The position numbers and the translations under genes were made by a program. Shown piece by piece: positions 44,667-55,441 of a stretch of DNA of 64,000 nucleotides (the stretch's first letter is position 1; every line of letters starts with the position of its first letter). The stretch lies in NCBI RefSeq assembly GCF_002865645.1, contig NW_020194589.1, positions 3,013,750 through 3,077,749 of the forward strand. Reading direction: 5' to 3'. This DNA is from Hyaloscypha bicolor E (lineage: Eukaryota > Ascomycota > Leotiomycetes > Helotiales > Hyaloscyphaceae). Below the pieces are notes generated by a model. That model worked only from the letters and a program-made list of their open reading frames with translations. It had not been told where the DNA came from and did no database searches.

Positions 44667-46172
44667 ATGCCCTCGTCAGACCCTCCCACGGCGGAGTCCG
44701 CGCCCCCACAAGCTCCTTCCCCAGCGCAAGGGAAAGGAAATACGGCGAAGCAACCAAAAGGGAAAGAACCCGCGGCACCTACAGATGGACCAAAGCTTTC
44801 AGGTGCGGAATTGAAGAAGCGAGCAAAGGAAGAGAAAGCTGCGCGACGAGCAGAGGCATTACTCGCAAAGGGAGCCGCTGTGCCAGTCGTACCCCTAACG
44901 CCAGGACAGCAACCAAAAGCCGAAGGGCAAAAGGGTGCTAAAGGACAGCGACAACATCAGAGAGGTGGCTCGACGTCAGTGGAATTGAGAAATCTGCCGG
45001 TTCGGGGAGCGCAGAAGGTTGTACCTGGCCCTATTGCCACGGAGCCGAAGAAAGAAGACAAGACAGTGGAGTTCTTTAGACATTTATACAAGACGAGGAC
45101 GACGTCTATTGCTGGGGCGAGTAAGGATGTTCATCCGGCGGTTCTGGCTTTGGGGTTGCAGATGAGCAATTATACGATTTGTGGAAGTTGTGCGAGGCTT
45201 GTTGCTACATTGCAAGCTTTCAAGAGGGTGGGTTACTTTTTCTGTTCCCTTGGAGCTTTAATATCTTATAACAGTCACCATGATGGATGCATAACTAACT
45301 TTTATAAGGTCATCGAGTCATATACTACACCACCACAGAACTCACTAAGTCGACATCTCACATCACATGTTCTCTCACCACAAATTGAATATCTGTCATC
45401 ATGTCGCCCCCTGTCAATTTCTATGGGAAATGCTATTCGGTGGCTGAAGCTTGAAGTATCAAAGGTCGATGTCAGTGTTCCAGATGCAGAAGCCAAGAAG
45501 GGCCTCTGCGATGCCATCGATGTGTTCATCCGGGAGAGAGTCACGTTCGCAGACCAAGTCATTGCACGCAGTGCTGCAGATAAGATTAAGAACGGAGATG
45601 TGATCATGACATACGCAAAAAGCAGTATTGTTCAACGGGCACTGGTCACAGCACATGAGGAGGGTAAGAAGTTCAGAGTCATAATAGTCGACTCGAGACC
45701 ATTGCATGAAGGGAAGCACTTAGCAGCAGCGCTGGTGAAGATAGGAATGGATGTGAAATATTGCCTAATCAACGGGTTAAGTCACAACATCCAAGACGTT
45801 ACGAAAGTGCTGCTAGGGGCTCACGCTATGATGAGCAACGGACGCCTATTTTCAAGGATAGGAACTGCCCTCGTGGCAATGGAAGCCAACGAAGCAGACA
45901 AGCCAGTGATTGTTCTTTGCGAGACAATCAAGTTTACGGAGAGGGTGGCTCTGGATTCGATCGTTCACAACGAGATTGCACCCTCGGATGAGCTGGTGAT
46001 ACCTGGTGGTCCACTGGAGAATTGGGGAGATATCAAGAAGCTGCAGCTTTGCAATCCGATGTACGATGTTACGCCCGCGGACTACATCCAGATGATCGTC
46101 ACGGAGTCTGGGAATGTGCCGCCAACTTCGGTGCCTGTGCTACATAGATTAGGGAATGAGAGCCAGGGTTAG
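44667..46172 (+). CDS. GCD2: Translation initiation factor eIF2B delta subunit
   Basis: Regulatory subunit of the guanine nucleotide exchange factor for eIF2, involved in general amino-acid control. Exons 44667-45227 and 45309-46172 encode 474 aa. A Lys/Ala/Pro-rich N-terminus (residues 1-110) precedes the eIF2B alpha/beta/delta fold: VHPAVLALGLQMSNYTICGS, TLQAFKRVIESYTTPPQNSL across the intron, LSSCRPLSISMGNAIRWLKL, VIMTYAKSSIVQRAL, VDSRPLHEGKHLA, GAHAMMSNGRLFSRIGTALV and a C-terminal NPMYDVTPADYIQMIVTE. The 81-nt intron is a multiple of three without an in-frame stop, so unspliced RNA would carry 27 extra residues inside the fold; comparison with the family shows it is an intron. Confidence 0.94.
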   Translation: MPSSDPPTAESAPPQAPSPAQGKGNTAKQPKGKEPAAPTDGPKLSGAELKKRAKEEKAARRAEALLAKGAAVPVVPLTPGQQPKAEGQKGAKGQRQHQRGGSTSVELRNLPVRGAQKVVPGPIATEPKKEDKTVEFFRHLYKTRTTSIAGASKDVHPAVLALGLQMSNYTICGSCARLVATLQAFKRVGYFFCSLGALISYNSHHDGCITNFYKVIESYTTPPQNSLSRHLTSHVLSPQIEYLSSCRPLSISMGNAIRWLKLEVSKVDVSVPDAEAKKGLCDAIDVFIRERVTFADQVIARSAADKIKNGDVIMTYAKSSIVQRALVTAHEEGKKFRVIIVDSRPLHEGKHLAAALVKIGMDVKYCLINGLSHNIQDVTKVLLGAHAMMSNGRLFSRIGTALVAMEANEADKPVIVLCETIKFTERVALDSIVHNEIAPSDELVIPGGPLENWGDIKKLQLCNPMYDVTPADYIQMIVTESGNVPPTSVPVLHRLGNESQG

Positions 46173-46413
46173 AGGAGTGGTAGCGACGAGATGGCATAAT
46201 GGCTGGAGGATTGCATGGGATAGCAGCTGCTTCCTGTAAGATAGTGTAATGATGGTCTGTCCTAGAAATCAGACAGAACTGGCCTCGCAACATATCCACG
46301 AAAGGATCTTCTTGATGTAATTTTGATCTTGTTTTCTCTTCTAGAGCAGACGCCCGGATCAACCCATTGTGACTTTGTACAAATCGCCCCTCCATCAATT
46401 GCCCTCTAACCTT

Positions 46414-46741
46414 CTATTCCTCAGCCTCAGCAGCCTCCCTCTCAGCCCTCCTCGCCCTCTTCTCCAACAGACTCGCTCTCCTCGCCCCTAGAATCTTCTG
46501 CTGTCTTTGGTCCACGCCCTGCACCCAGTATCCGAAGCTTGCTCCCACGCCGCCGAACACAGGATATGCCCACAGTGATTCTTTATTGAAGAAGGGCCGC
46601 ATTTCGAGTCCGAGCTGCCATACGCGGACTGCGAGGCCTTCGGGAGCTTCCTGTTAGCTGAGGTCTTGTAACGAGGGAGTGGGAGGAGGGGAAGGAGGAA
46701 GACATACCGAAGCCGCCCCAGAACAGGACTTTGTGCACCAT
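46414..46741 (-). CDS. Small mitochondrial-type protein, possible complex I accessory subunit
   Basis: Two exons (minus) 46741-46708 and 46646-46414 give 88 aa. The N-terminus MVHKVLFWGGF leads into a short helix and LEMRPFFNKESLWAYPVFGG, then GASFGYWVQGV, followed by a basic/acidic C-terminal coiled coil (LLEKRARRAEREAAEAEE). This resembles small fungal NADH:ubiquinone oxidoreductase accessory subunits (NUXM-like), but I cannot confirm the exact subunit. The gene itself looks real because a 61-nt intron with clean GTATGT donor joins two conserved-looking parts. Confidence 0.6.
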
Positions 46742-47042
46742 TGCGATCTCTCCTTCCCGATATCTGACTTTTATGGACTATTCAGACGTTGTTTGATAGA
46801 GACAGAACCGTCGTGGACCGTGAAGGGCTGGCGTCGTCCACAATTGACCTCACTACGTCTGCAATGAGGTTGCTTGAAGCTCATCCACGCTAGCACAACC
46901 TTAAATTTCGAACACGTGATCCGTATCTTTCACACCGCAACATAAATTCCAGCATTCATTGGACATAACCAGGGCGCAATGAACCCAATCACAACATTTC
47001 ACACTTGAGCACAGACGGGGGACCCATTGACAGGACCGGGAA
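46742..47042. promoter_or_regulatory. Divergent promoter region with E-box
   Basis: Spacer of 301 bp between divergent starts of the small mitochondrial-type gene and the SHG1-domain gene; contains CACGTG near 46913-46918. Confidence 0.35.
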
Positions 47043-49397
47043 ATGGCGGCGGCGATGGCATACGGCAAAGATGCTGCGACCGGCGCCGTGCCTGGACAGC
47101 CGGCGAGGAAGAAGCTGAAGACGAGTGACTTGCCCCTTGCCAGCGCGACAAGGGCGGCGATTGAAGGGCTGGCGCATACGTTTAAGAAGAAGGGTGGCTA
47201 CGACAGCTTGAGAAAGCAGGTGTGGGAGGATTTGGAGGGCAGCGTGAGTTCGGCACTTTTCTTGGAGAAAGGGGGTTGAAACTAATGTGATCACCAGGAC
47301 TTCGAATCGGAATTCACGCAGTCCCTGCTCACTGTTGCGGAAGAAGAGCTCGAGAAGAACACGGGGACACTTTTGAAACTCGATCGTGGGAAGGCTACGC
47401 TCCTGATTGAGGGTGCCGTTGATCGAGCGGGTGTGTATCAGAGTGCGGAGCAGAGGATTGATAGCTTGATCGATGCGCACATTGAGGAGATTGAGACGGG
47501 GATTAGGGCTTTGAGGAGAGAGGATATTGGGGAAGAGGTTGCGAAGGCGGAAGAACTTAAGGGAGGCAAGACAGATGAACAGTATGCGGAAGATGCCAGA
47601 GGGAAGAGAGAGGCCAGGGAGGCGGCGAGGCAGGAGGCTAGAGACAGAGAGAGGGCCATCGCGGACGAAAAGAAGAGGGTAGAGAGGGCGAAGAGGCGGG
47701 AGGAAGATAAGAGGATTGAGGCCGAGCAGGAGAAGCGGAGAGCTGAGAGAGATGCCAGGAGGAAAGCTGAGAGGGAGCGGGAGGAGGAGAAGGAACGAGA
47801 GTTGAGAGACCGCGAGCGTGAACGGGATAGAGAGCGAGACCATGGTCGAGACAGAGATAGGGAGAGAGACCGGGACCGCGATGATCGACACCGACGGTAC
47901 GACGATGGCCCAAGTCGCAGAGATTCCACCAGGGATTCGACTCGGGATGATACCAAGGACTCAACCTCAAAGACTGAGACAGAGTTATCCAAGGATGAGA
48001 TTGAGCGGCTTGAACAAGAAGCTCTCAATGACCTGTTGAAGGAAGGCAAGCGTATCACCCAACGATCAAGACATCAATTAGAGCCCGATATTGACGAGAC
48101 TCTTGCTCCACCACCCCGAAAGGCTGGGCCAACTTCCGCTATCCAGCCAATATCTCGAGATTCGCCCAGCAAGTCAGATGCCAACAAGCCTACTATTCCA
48201 ACCAAGCCCAAAGCAGACGATTCTGGCTTCAAGACACCACTTGCACCTGCCAAATATGCCGATGAAGAGAAATTGCAGAGAAGCGAGAGGCGACGAAGCA
48301 GGAGCCGTGAACGAGGCTCAAGCCATAGTCGCCATCATAGCAGGGACCGAGAATCATTGCGATCCCGGAGAGATAGTCGAGAACGAGACAGAGACAAGGA
48401 CAAGGACAGGGACGCTCGTCGAAGAGAGAGCCGAGATCGCGATGATCGGCGGCGTCATGATTCTCGGGATCGAGATTATAAGCGTCGTAGAGATAGTAGA
48501 GAACGGGATGACAGGCGTCGGCGCTCAAGCAAAGACCGGTCTCGTTCCCGTTCTCGAGATAGACGGAGAACGAGCTATCGCTCACGCAGCCGCAGTCGAG
48601 AGAGGCGAGACCGTGCCCGTAGTCGCGATCGGGTACGTGCTCCAAGTCCTCCTCCCAGAGACTCCGAGCTCGAATCATGGAAGTTAGCTGAAGCCAAGAA
48701 GCGTGAACAGGAAGCCAAAGCCTATCTCGCGGCCCAGAAAGAGGCGAGGGAGAAGGGTCTCCCGATCCCTGGATGGACGGATCGAAAGCCGGAAGATGGT
48801 TCGAGACGAAAGGACGATGAACGAATCAGTAGTCCTACTTCGGCCAGAAAACGAGATGGGTCTCGTGATAGAGATAGAGATCGTGAGAGAATTTCCCGAG
48901 CGAGAAGCAGATCAAGAACTCCGACAGGTAGGCGTGGCAGTCGTATCGAGAGATCTACAAGTCCTATCAATATCGATCGCTACGTACCTGGTGCTTCGGG
49001 CAGCAGAAGCAGTCGTAGGGAAAGCACGACCATTAGAAGTCCAACCCGCAAGCGGGACAGGAGCCGCAGCAGAAACCGCGATCGGGATCGAGATAGAGAT
49101 AAGGACCGAGAGCCTCGACGTTCTCGGGATGAGGAGAAGACTCGTCGTAGGAGTCGGTCTCGCAGCCGGAGTCGTAGAAGGGATAGGGAGAGGACGAAGG
49201 CTCGGAGTAGAAGTCGCAGTCCGTATGTGAGACGGGAGAGAGATTCAAGGAGAGAGCGCAGTAGAAGTCGGGATAGGGAGAGGGAGAGGGAGAGGGATAG
49301 GGAGAGGAGACGCGAGAGGAGTAGGAGCCGGGAGAGGGACCGGGATAGGAAGAGGAGTCGGAGCCGGGGCAGTAGACGGGAGTCTAGGAGGGAATGA
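47043..49397 (+). CDS. SHG1/BOD1-domain protein with long RD/RS-rich tail
   Basis: Exons 47043-47243 and 47298-49397 give 766 aa. Residues about 45-140 form an SHG1/BOD1 domain (AHTFKKKGGYDSLRKQVWED, FESEFTQSLLTVAEEELEKN, DAHIEEIETGIRALRREDIG). Shg1 is a subunit of the Set1/COMPASS H3K4 methyltransferase in yeast, and BOD1L is its animal relative. From about residue 190 the protein is an extreme Arg/Asp/Glu/Ser low-complexity region, with RDRERDRD and RSRSRSRE runs resembling SR splicing proteins, in two blocks separated by a short KLAEAKKREQEAKAYLAAQK helix. A nuclear chromatin or RNA-linked role is likely; the tail is far longer than in yeast Shg1. Long antisense open frames here are by-products of this composition. 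Confidence 0.85.
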
Positions 49398-49900
49398 GTG
49401 AGGAATGACCACTCTCCTTGGACTTTGTACGATTATGATACATCTGAGCTGTTGGCCAAGAGCAAGTTCGGCTTTAGGCAATGATAATGACGAAATCGTT
49501 GATGGCCTTTTCCAAGTGAGCGTGCCGATCCGAGACATCCCTTGCGCATATTTTAGCTTCTTCGGTTGATTCTCACTTCCTACTTGCACGAAAAGGCATA
49601 TTTCTAGACAGGGTTTCACTTCTGAGTCTTGTCTAATTGGATTCTGAATTGAACATTAAGGCTTGTGTTCTATTGTGCAATGCTGATGATGTTAAACCAT
49701 CTCAAAGGTGCCCTCCCCTATGCATTTCCTCCAAGCCCGAACTCTCTCTCTAAGTACTCTGAAGATGCCTTGCCTCCATAGCAGTCCCCAATTCTCTTTC
49801 CAATGCATAGCACTATACAGCTATCCTATTAACCATCCAAAACCCAGTTGCCCCCAAATCTAGTGTCATCCAATCAGCCAAGTCGTAAATCCAACCCCCG
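49398..49900. terminator. Convergent 3' region
   Basis: Non-coding spacer between the convergent SHG1-domain and transporter genes; expected to hold both polyadenylation sites. Nothing else was seen. Confidence 0.35.
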
Positions 49901-51328
49901 TCATGGCCCCTTTAAATCAAGCCACCCCTTCCTTCGCGTCGCCTTCCTCAACTCCTCTCCATACTGCGCCTGTCCACTCCTGACCATCATTCCAACAATC
50001 AATCCCACCACACAGAGCGTAAAAACGCCGATGATTATTACTTTCCTTGCAATCCCTCGCCTCTTTCTCGTCGTGCTCGCAGTTTCAAACTTCTTCTCCG
50101 GTGCCTCACCTTCCCAAATCTGCTTCCCGAATTTGGAAGTAGAAGCATAAAACGCCAGGATGCCGTCGTAGCCGACGCTGTAGTAGATTAGCCCAGCCAC
50201 AGCGATCGTATACCCCAGTGCTTGGATCCGCAATATCACCGTCCCCCAAAGCAAGACTGAGGCAAGCACAAGGAGGATATTCTTCAGCACGCCGCAAAGA
50301 GTCATTACTAATCCGCTCGTCTTGCCGATCAAGAAGACCGAGGATGCGTTGAGCAGGAATGCGAGGATGGCGTTTAGGAAGAGGGTGAAGAGGCCAACGC
50401 GGGAGATTGAGGAGAGGTGGAAGGAGGGGAATTCCGTGGCTAGGGCGACTAGGAAGTTCATTACCGTGCACACGGGCGCGAAGTAGTAGAGCGAGATGAG
50501 CGGGTCCATGTTCTGTCCTGCGGATGAGAGCAGCATCTGGATCAAAACCACGCGCATGGCTTCGGCAAAGATCCCGCCGGCTTGGAAGAAGAAGCCGAGC
50601 CAGACGAACTTAATCTCGCCAAATGAGGCGAGGGTCACGCCGAAGACGATGAAGAGGACATTGAGGAGGACGCGTAGTTTGGGGGAGGCAACGCCGAACG
50701 CCCACGAGGTTAGGAGGACGGCTACGGGGGCGCTGGCCTGGGTGGTTGTTAGCTGGATTCAACTGAAATATAAGCGGGTAGGAAAGGTTACCTTGAGCAT
50801 TTGAATGAATGCTACGCTGAGATAGAGGTAGCTTTGGTTGCTGCAGACCAAGCTAGCGCTGAAGAGAACTCCGATTGGGACGATGGCCCGAAGGTAGATT
50901 CGGGGAGTCATTCTAACCGTTTTTCTGCTATCGAGAGCAGTGGAAGTTCTTGCCAGGATCTGGGTCATCACAGTTGAAAAGAATAGATGCCAACATGTCA
51001 GGATTGCAGCTGTGCCATATCAGTTTTCCATCTTGAAGATGCTGCAAGTAAGAACATACGGTAGTCTAAGTATTGTCAGCTTTTCCTGGTTGAGATGAGA
51101 TAGATGAGAAGTCTGCTTACGAAAAGCAAGATCGTCCAGCAAATACTTGTTGAAAAGAATGGCGACAGAGCTCAAGACTATCCAACAGCTGTGTTTGTTG
51201 TCAGCTGAAGGTTGCCTGAAACGGAACGAACTTAAATTAGGAAACACATACGAGATGTAAATCCAGATGATGACTGGTATGGCGGGTTCCTGCAGTTTCG
51301 GCTTTTCGTTCTCCACGGTTGGCAACAT
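49901..51328 (-). CDS. TPT-family (triose-phosphate / nucleotide-sugar type) transporter
   Basis: Multi-pass DMT-superfamily transporter of the Golgi or ER. Exons (minus) 51328-51252, 51188-51121, 51065-51060, 51009-50792 and 50737-49901 total 401 aa. The third exon is only 6 nt (ACTACC); with it the join reads LAF-HYP-AILTCWHLFF, matching the family's (K/R)YP.ILTCWH pattern. Further hallmarks: VLSSVAILFNKYLLDD in the first helix, SNQSYLYLSVAFIQMLKASA, LNVLFIVFGVTLASFGEIKF, ALATEFP, and AGLIYYSVGYDGILAFYAS. A final helix (VIIIGVFTLCVVGLIVGMMV) is added near the C-terminus, followed by a basic tail. Substrate unknown. The start is the ATG before LPTVENEKPK; a longer N-terminus without ATG exists upstream. 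Confidence 0.85.
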
Positions 51329-51678
51329 CTTGGCTTCCAACGTGGCCCCTCCGAAGATGCCGTCAGTGGATTGATAGCTGCCTGCTGACGGCCAGCTTGT
51401 CGACGCGGCCGAGGATGTTTCCAAGATGAGGCGGCCTTTGCAAAAGGAGTCAAAGTCATGAAATAAGGCGCTCGCACGGCGCAGCAGTGGATCTTTGAGC
51501 CATCATCTAAACCGTGCGTGCGGCTTTCGCCTTCAGTCTAGACTTCATGCAATTATTGCAAGAGGATTGCCCGGCGCGGGGAAAGGTTATTGCGAATACA
51601 GTAAGCTTCCTAGTCCGTATTCGTCTTAGCGAGCCAGTACCGAGCGGGAGTTTCTGCATATCGACAGGGGGAAAGATT
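51329..51678. promoter_or_regulatory. Upstream region of the transporter gene
   Basis: Non-coding by composition; likely promoter and leader. Nothing specific seen. Confidence 0.35.
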
Positions 51679-51895
51679 AAAACGACACCCCCCCGGGTGT
51701 CGATTGGGGTGTCGATTGAGGCAAGGGTGGCGACGACTAGTAATTGGCTACCTAAGCTCTCTAAAAATCTTGATTCCTATAAAATTAAATTATATCAAAG
51801 AAAAAGCCAGAGTTTTAGTATTCCTGTCCGAGCGCCTCTACTTTGGGTTAGTGGCTAGTCTGGCCCCCAATCGACAACCCCGAGGTTGTCATTTT
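51679..51895. mobile_element. MITE-like element, ~217 bp
   Basis: Ends are inverted repeats: left AAAACGACACCCC...GTGTCGATTGGGG (51679-51710) and right CCCCAATCGACAACCCCG...GTTGTCATTTT (51866-51895). Inner arms GACTAGTAA and TTAGTGGCTAGTC add a second stem. The interior is AT-rich and non-coding. No clear target-site duplication was identified, so the boundaries are approximate. Confidence 0.6.
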
Positions 51896-52700
51896 GGTCT
51901 TTCCCTCGACAAGGGGAATGTTTTTGATCACGTGCAGGAAATGAGGTCCTTGTGGCATTCTCCTCCTCTCTATTCTTCACAACCCCTCGGCAACTCCTTT
52001 CCTACTGACGCTCCGACCCAATAAATGTTCTTCTATCACCACAACAGACCAGACCGAGGTTGCTAAGAGACCGACATCACGAGATGCAGCAATGGGCGAA
52101 CTCTGGTCATATTTTGTCAAACCCTCATCACTGAGAACCATCTCGTCGGATCGCATTTATTAACTGCCCTTCTATAAAGCCGATTTGTCTTCCTTATTGC
52201 ATTGCAAAGCTAACATCATAGATAACCCCCAGATCAATTCCATTGACAGGGGCAAAAGACATGATGAAGGAAAGCACAAGTGGCAGGAAGCCGGGGCCTC
52301 AAAGCACCCAACAAGTGACTAGAGCATTACTTGCAGCCTACAAGTTTGGCTCCAGCTACCATTCCCCATGACGAACTTTCTCTGTCTCTCCGAGATGTAC
52401 GGTACTTCCAATTGGGATCTCGAGATTATGCTTATGCATTTGCTTCCGCGCATCTGTTTCCATATATTTGCTTCCACTTAGTCTTCACGATTACCAACCT
52501 TTGAATTAGTTGCAATGCAACGCAATTTAATTCCAGATGCTACAGCTATTAGACACCCAGCCTTCTCTCCCAATGCTCTCCTTTTGCTCACTGCATTCTA
52601 TCATCCTTGCAATGAGTACCCTCAAGAAGAGCCACGAGCCGGTGGAAGTGCTTGGTATCGGTCACGGCTACATAATCATATCCTGCTGAGTAAACTTCTT
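51896..52700. other. Intergenic, nothing recognised
   Basis: No gene supported; contains CACGTG near 51931. The right part has short open frames of unremarkable content. Confidence 0.4.
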
Positions 52701-52707
52701 GTGGCTG

Positions 52708-53040
52708 TTATGCCTTGTTACGTTCGGCCTCAGTGACGGAGGGAACATCATCAGCGTCACCAACAGCTTCATCTTCTTTGGTGTGCTCGACGTGCTCTTG
52801 TTGCCGGTGGTGAGCATTGGTTTCTTTGTTTTGTCTAGCAGGTGGGATTTCGGCAAGCTGCAGCTCGATTTCAGTGAGTACCGCGGGGTCCGACAAGGAC
52901 AAACCTTCAGCGAGAAGGAGGGTCCAGCTACCCTTGACATTAGCGAAGCCACCTGAACGTCTATGGAAAGGACCGAACTGGAAAGTTACAGTCCTGTTGC
53001 AGTGAATTGCAGTGAATAGGCTTCTACGTTCCTGCTATTC
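52708..53040 (-). CDS. Hypothetical protein (partial model)
   Basis: A minus-strand frame reads continuously as TVTFQFGPFHRRSGGFANVK, GSWTLLLAEGLSLSDPAVLT and EIELQLAEIPPARQNKE, then an acidic end, stopping at 52708. This looks like authentic protein sequence with hydrophobic/charged periodicity, but I recognise no family. A preceding exon is needed: the frame is closed by a stop just upstream, with a possible AG acceptor near 53031. The frame at 52986-53273 may contribute the 5' part. Limits are uncertain. Confidence 0.35.
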
Positions 53041-53273
53041 AAGATTAGTGGTGGCGAAGAGCAGTTGAGAGGAGCGGTGGGAGTGGAAGTTGGACACATG
53101 GCAGAATGTGTGGTAAAATTGAGTTTAGTTGTTGCAGACAAATTTCTTTGTGCATCTTCATTCTCACATTTTCCCTCTCGACGGGTACTTGTTGATCTGT
53201 GTTCGGCCGAGATAATGGAAATACCTGCGTACTTAAAATTGATTTGAAAATTTGGTTCCCAGTGTGATTTCAC

Positions 53274-53958
53274 ATCCTTTCCTTGCTGGCAATAAACATC
53301 TCCTTTAAAACTAGACTTGGGACAATATATGCGCCGAAGTTTTGATAGAGGACGGCCTCTTGACCGCCTGCAAACACATTTAAATTAAAGCAAACTTATC
53401 CCTTGAAGTGGGCATAAGAGCTGAATGGGACAATGAATTATTTGAAAGGAATGATTATAGTAATAAAACGCTAAAACCCCTATCCCGAAGCTAATACTAG
53501 CAAGTACTCAAGTTAACGTCTCGCTGCAACAGTAGTTGTAATACGACACTAAAGCAGATTTCTCACGTGCTAAAAGTAGAGACTAATGTAATTAGAAAGG
53601 GTAAAAAGGATATAAGGTTTCTATTCGTATTTATTCGAGTCCTTTTAATTAGGTTAAAATTATCGAAAAATATGCCCGACGGGTTGATGGCTGGAACAAA
53701 GCGGATGACTCTTGGTGTCTAAATATTCTACGGCGGCGGGGAGAATAATCCGCGGCCTGACACTATCGCTGATAGGTTCGAAAGAGATGGAGTCCTGAGA
53801 GGGAAGCCAAAGGATGCAGGATTCTGAGAAGGTGGGTTGGAAAGAAACGGAGATCGGGTGATCCAGCGAGGAGAGAATGAGTTGAACAATTATCCGCGAC
53901 CTAAAAGGAAGCCGGGCCAAATGCAAAGAAGAGAAAGCCGACGATTCAACGGTATTGA
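53274..53958. other. Intergenic, AT-rich left half
   Basis: No gene recognised; 53300-53660 is AT-rich and may be decayed repeat DNA. Confidence 0.4.
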
Positions 53959-54293
53959 TCGTGCGTCAGGACTTGCACCAAAGCCCCTACGTCCCTGCGG
54001 GTTTGGTGCGTATCAGCAATACGGTCTGTATCAGCGATACGGCCATTTTTGTAATAACTTCCACAATTTCACAAAATTGAAAAATTGAAAGAAGCCAAAA
54101 ATTGCGCAATTATCGGGCGTACCTCTATATGAACTTTTTTTAAGATCTTGTATTACGTTGTGAAGTTATTAAAAATTCTAGAATTTTTTTTGTTAGGGGG
54201 AAAAAGCGACCGTATCACTGATTTTTGACCGTATTGCTGATACGCACTAAACCCGCAGGGACGTGGGGCTTTAGTGCAAGTCTTGACGCACGA
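53959..54293. mobile_element. MITE-like foldback element, 335 bp
   Basis: Long terminal inverted repeats: left arm from TCGTGCGTCAGGACTTGCAC at 53959 to about 54065, right arm about 54165-54293 ending TGCAAGTCTTGACGCACGA. Shared blocks include GTCCCTGCGGGTTT, GTGCGTATCAGCAATACGGT and a second GATACGGTC word. The insertion is flanked on both sides by TTGA (53955-53958 and 54294-54297), a probable target-site duplication. Arms cover most of the element, so the transcript would fold back. No coding capacity. Confidence 0.8.
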
Positions 54294-54618
54294 TTGATTG
54301 ATCGAGGGAGTGGGGAGAGCAGGCGGGGTTTCATCAACAAGAATAAGGGTACAAGCTAAGCCCAATTCAAACCGCTTCATGTCGCATTTAAAAGGAGAAT
54401 GCAATGGCCAACTTAAGAAGAGCGGATAGGTTCAGAGTATTGCAAGCACAACTACGACAGGGTTACTCTTTATTCGGGTATAAAAAATACAAGTCGGGTA
54501 CTGCCTATATCCCCACAGACGACTATCTACCCTCGCCGTTATGTCCGAAAACGCCGACTCCATATTTGAAATTCGCTCAAATACATCAGAAATCCAGATA
54601 TCCGCTGTCATTGATCCG

Positions 54619-55441
54619 TTATCTAGCAGTGTCTCCCAGCTCGGCAACCCACCCCTGGTTATACTCCCCCTTGGAATATGCTCCCATCTCTGCCGGTTCA
54701 TGGCGGATATCCCCTGGCGCTTCTGCATAACCAGGATGTTGCCGTGCTACCGCCTGGTATGTCATCACATCGGTATGCTCCTGTTTGACTGCCGTTGCCC
54801 TGGCGCTGCTTTTTCTCCTCTGATACCAGAAGAACCAGCCAAACACCACCGCAATAACGAGGACAGCAGCCCCCACAGCTATTCCCGCAATCCCACCTAT
54901 GCCAATGCCCGAAGACTTTGTGCCAGCTGCTGCGCTCGAGCTCGACGATTGGTTGTCAGAGGTTGGACTGGCTCCACTTCCTGATGTCTGTGTACCTGAC
55001 GATTGGGTAGCTTTCGAAGTCGGAGAAGAAGACGTTGATGTAAATCCTAGTGACTGAATCGCTCCCGTCGTGGTGAAGTTAAGATAACTTGAACCGAAAA
55101 CACCGCCGTATTGTGCATCTTGAACCCAAAGATAGAAAACATTTTGCGTTGTTAAATCGAATGGACCTGCCGTGACCTTCCATATGTAAGAATTGGTTGC
55201 GAGATTCGCTATTTGCAGTCAGCGCTGAAGTAGCAACGAGTTTAAGTGGTATCGAACATGCGAGTAATATTTCTGTATCATTCTCATTCTGACGCTGTAT
55301 AAGGTTGACTTGTGAGAATTGAGTATGCCAGCGCAAATTCAGCACGTCGCCAATTGTAAAAACCGAGTTATTGGGGCCCATCTGCCCAGAAGGCGGCGGA
55401 AAATCGAAATCATTCGCTGGACCTTGAGTGACGTTGAGCAT
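54619..55441 (-). CDS. Ser/Thr-rich single-pass membrane protein
   Basis: Exons (minus) 55441-55258 and 55208-54619 give 257 aa. The extracellular part has MLNVTQGPANDFDFPPPSGQ, a beta-type segment GDVLNLRWHTQFSQVNLIQR, and SYIWKVTAGPFDLTTQNVFY; then a Ser/Thr/Gly stalk, a transmembrane helix (AGIAVGAAVLVIAVVFGWFF) and a cytosolic tail with QRRK. This layout is common in fungal cell-wall sensor-like proteins. The modelled start lacks a signal peptide: in the same frame upstream lies MFDSVVNLQVILIIAFEAS from 55510, but a TGA at 55451-55453 separates it. The splice donor in exon 1 (CAT/GTTCGA) is weak. Confidence 0.55.

Noticed and set aside
47438..48058. Long antisense open frames (206 aa and others) opposite the SHG1-domain gene
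   Set aside because: They translate to Ser/Leu/Arg low-complexity text that mirrors the RD/RS codon pattern of the sense gene; no domain or start context supports them.
48091..49230. Second-frame plus-strand open frames (198 and 175 aa) within the SHG1-domain gene
   Set aside because: They are shifted readings of the same repetitive purine-rich sequence.
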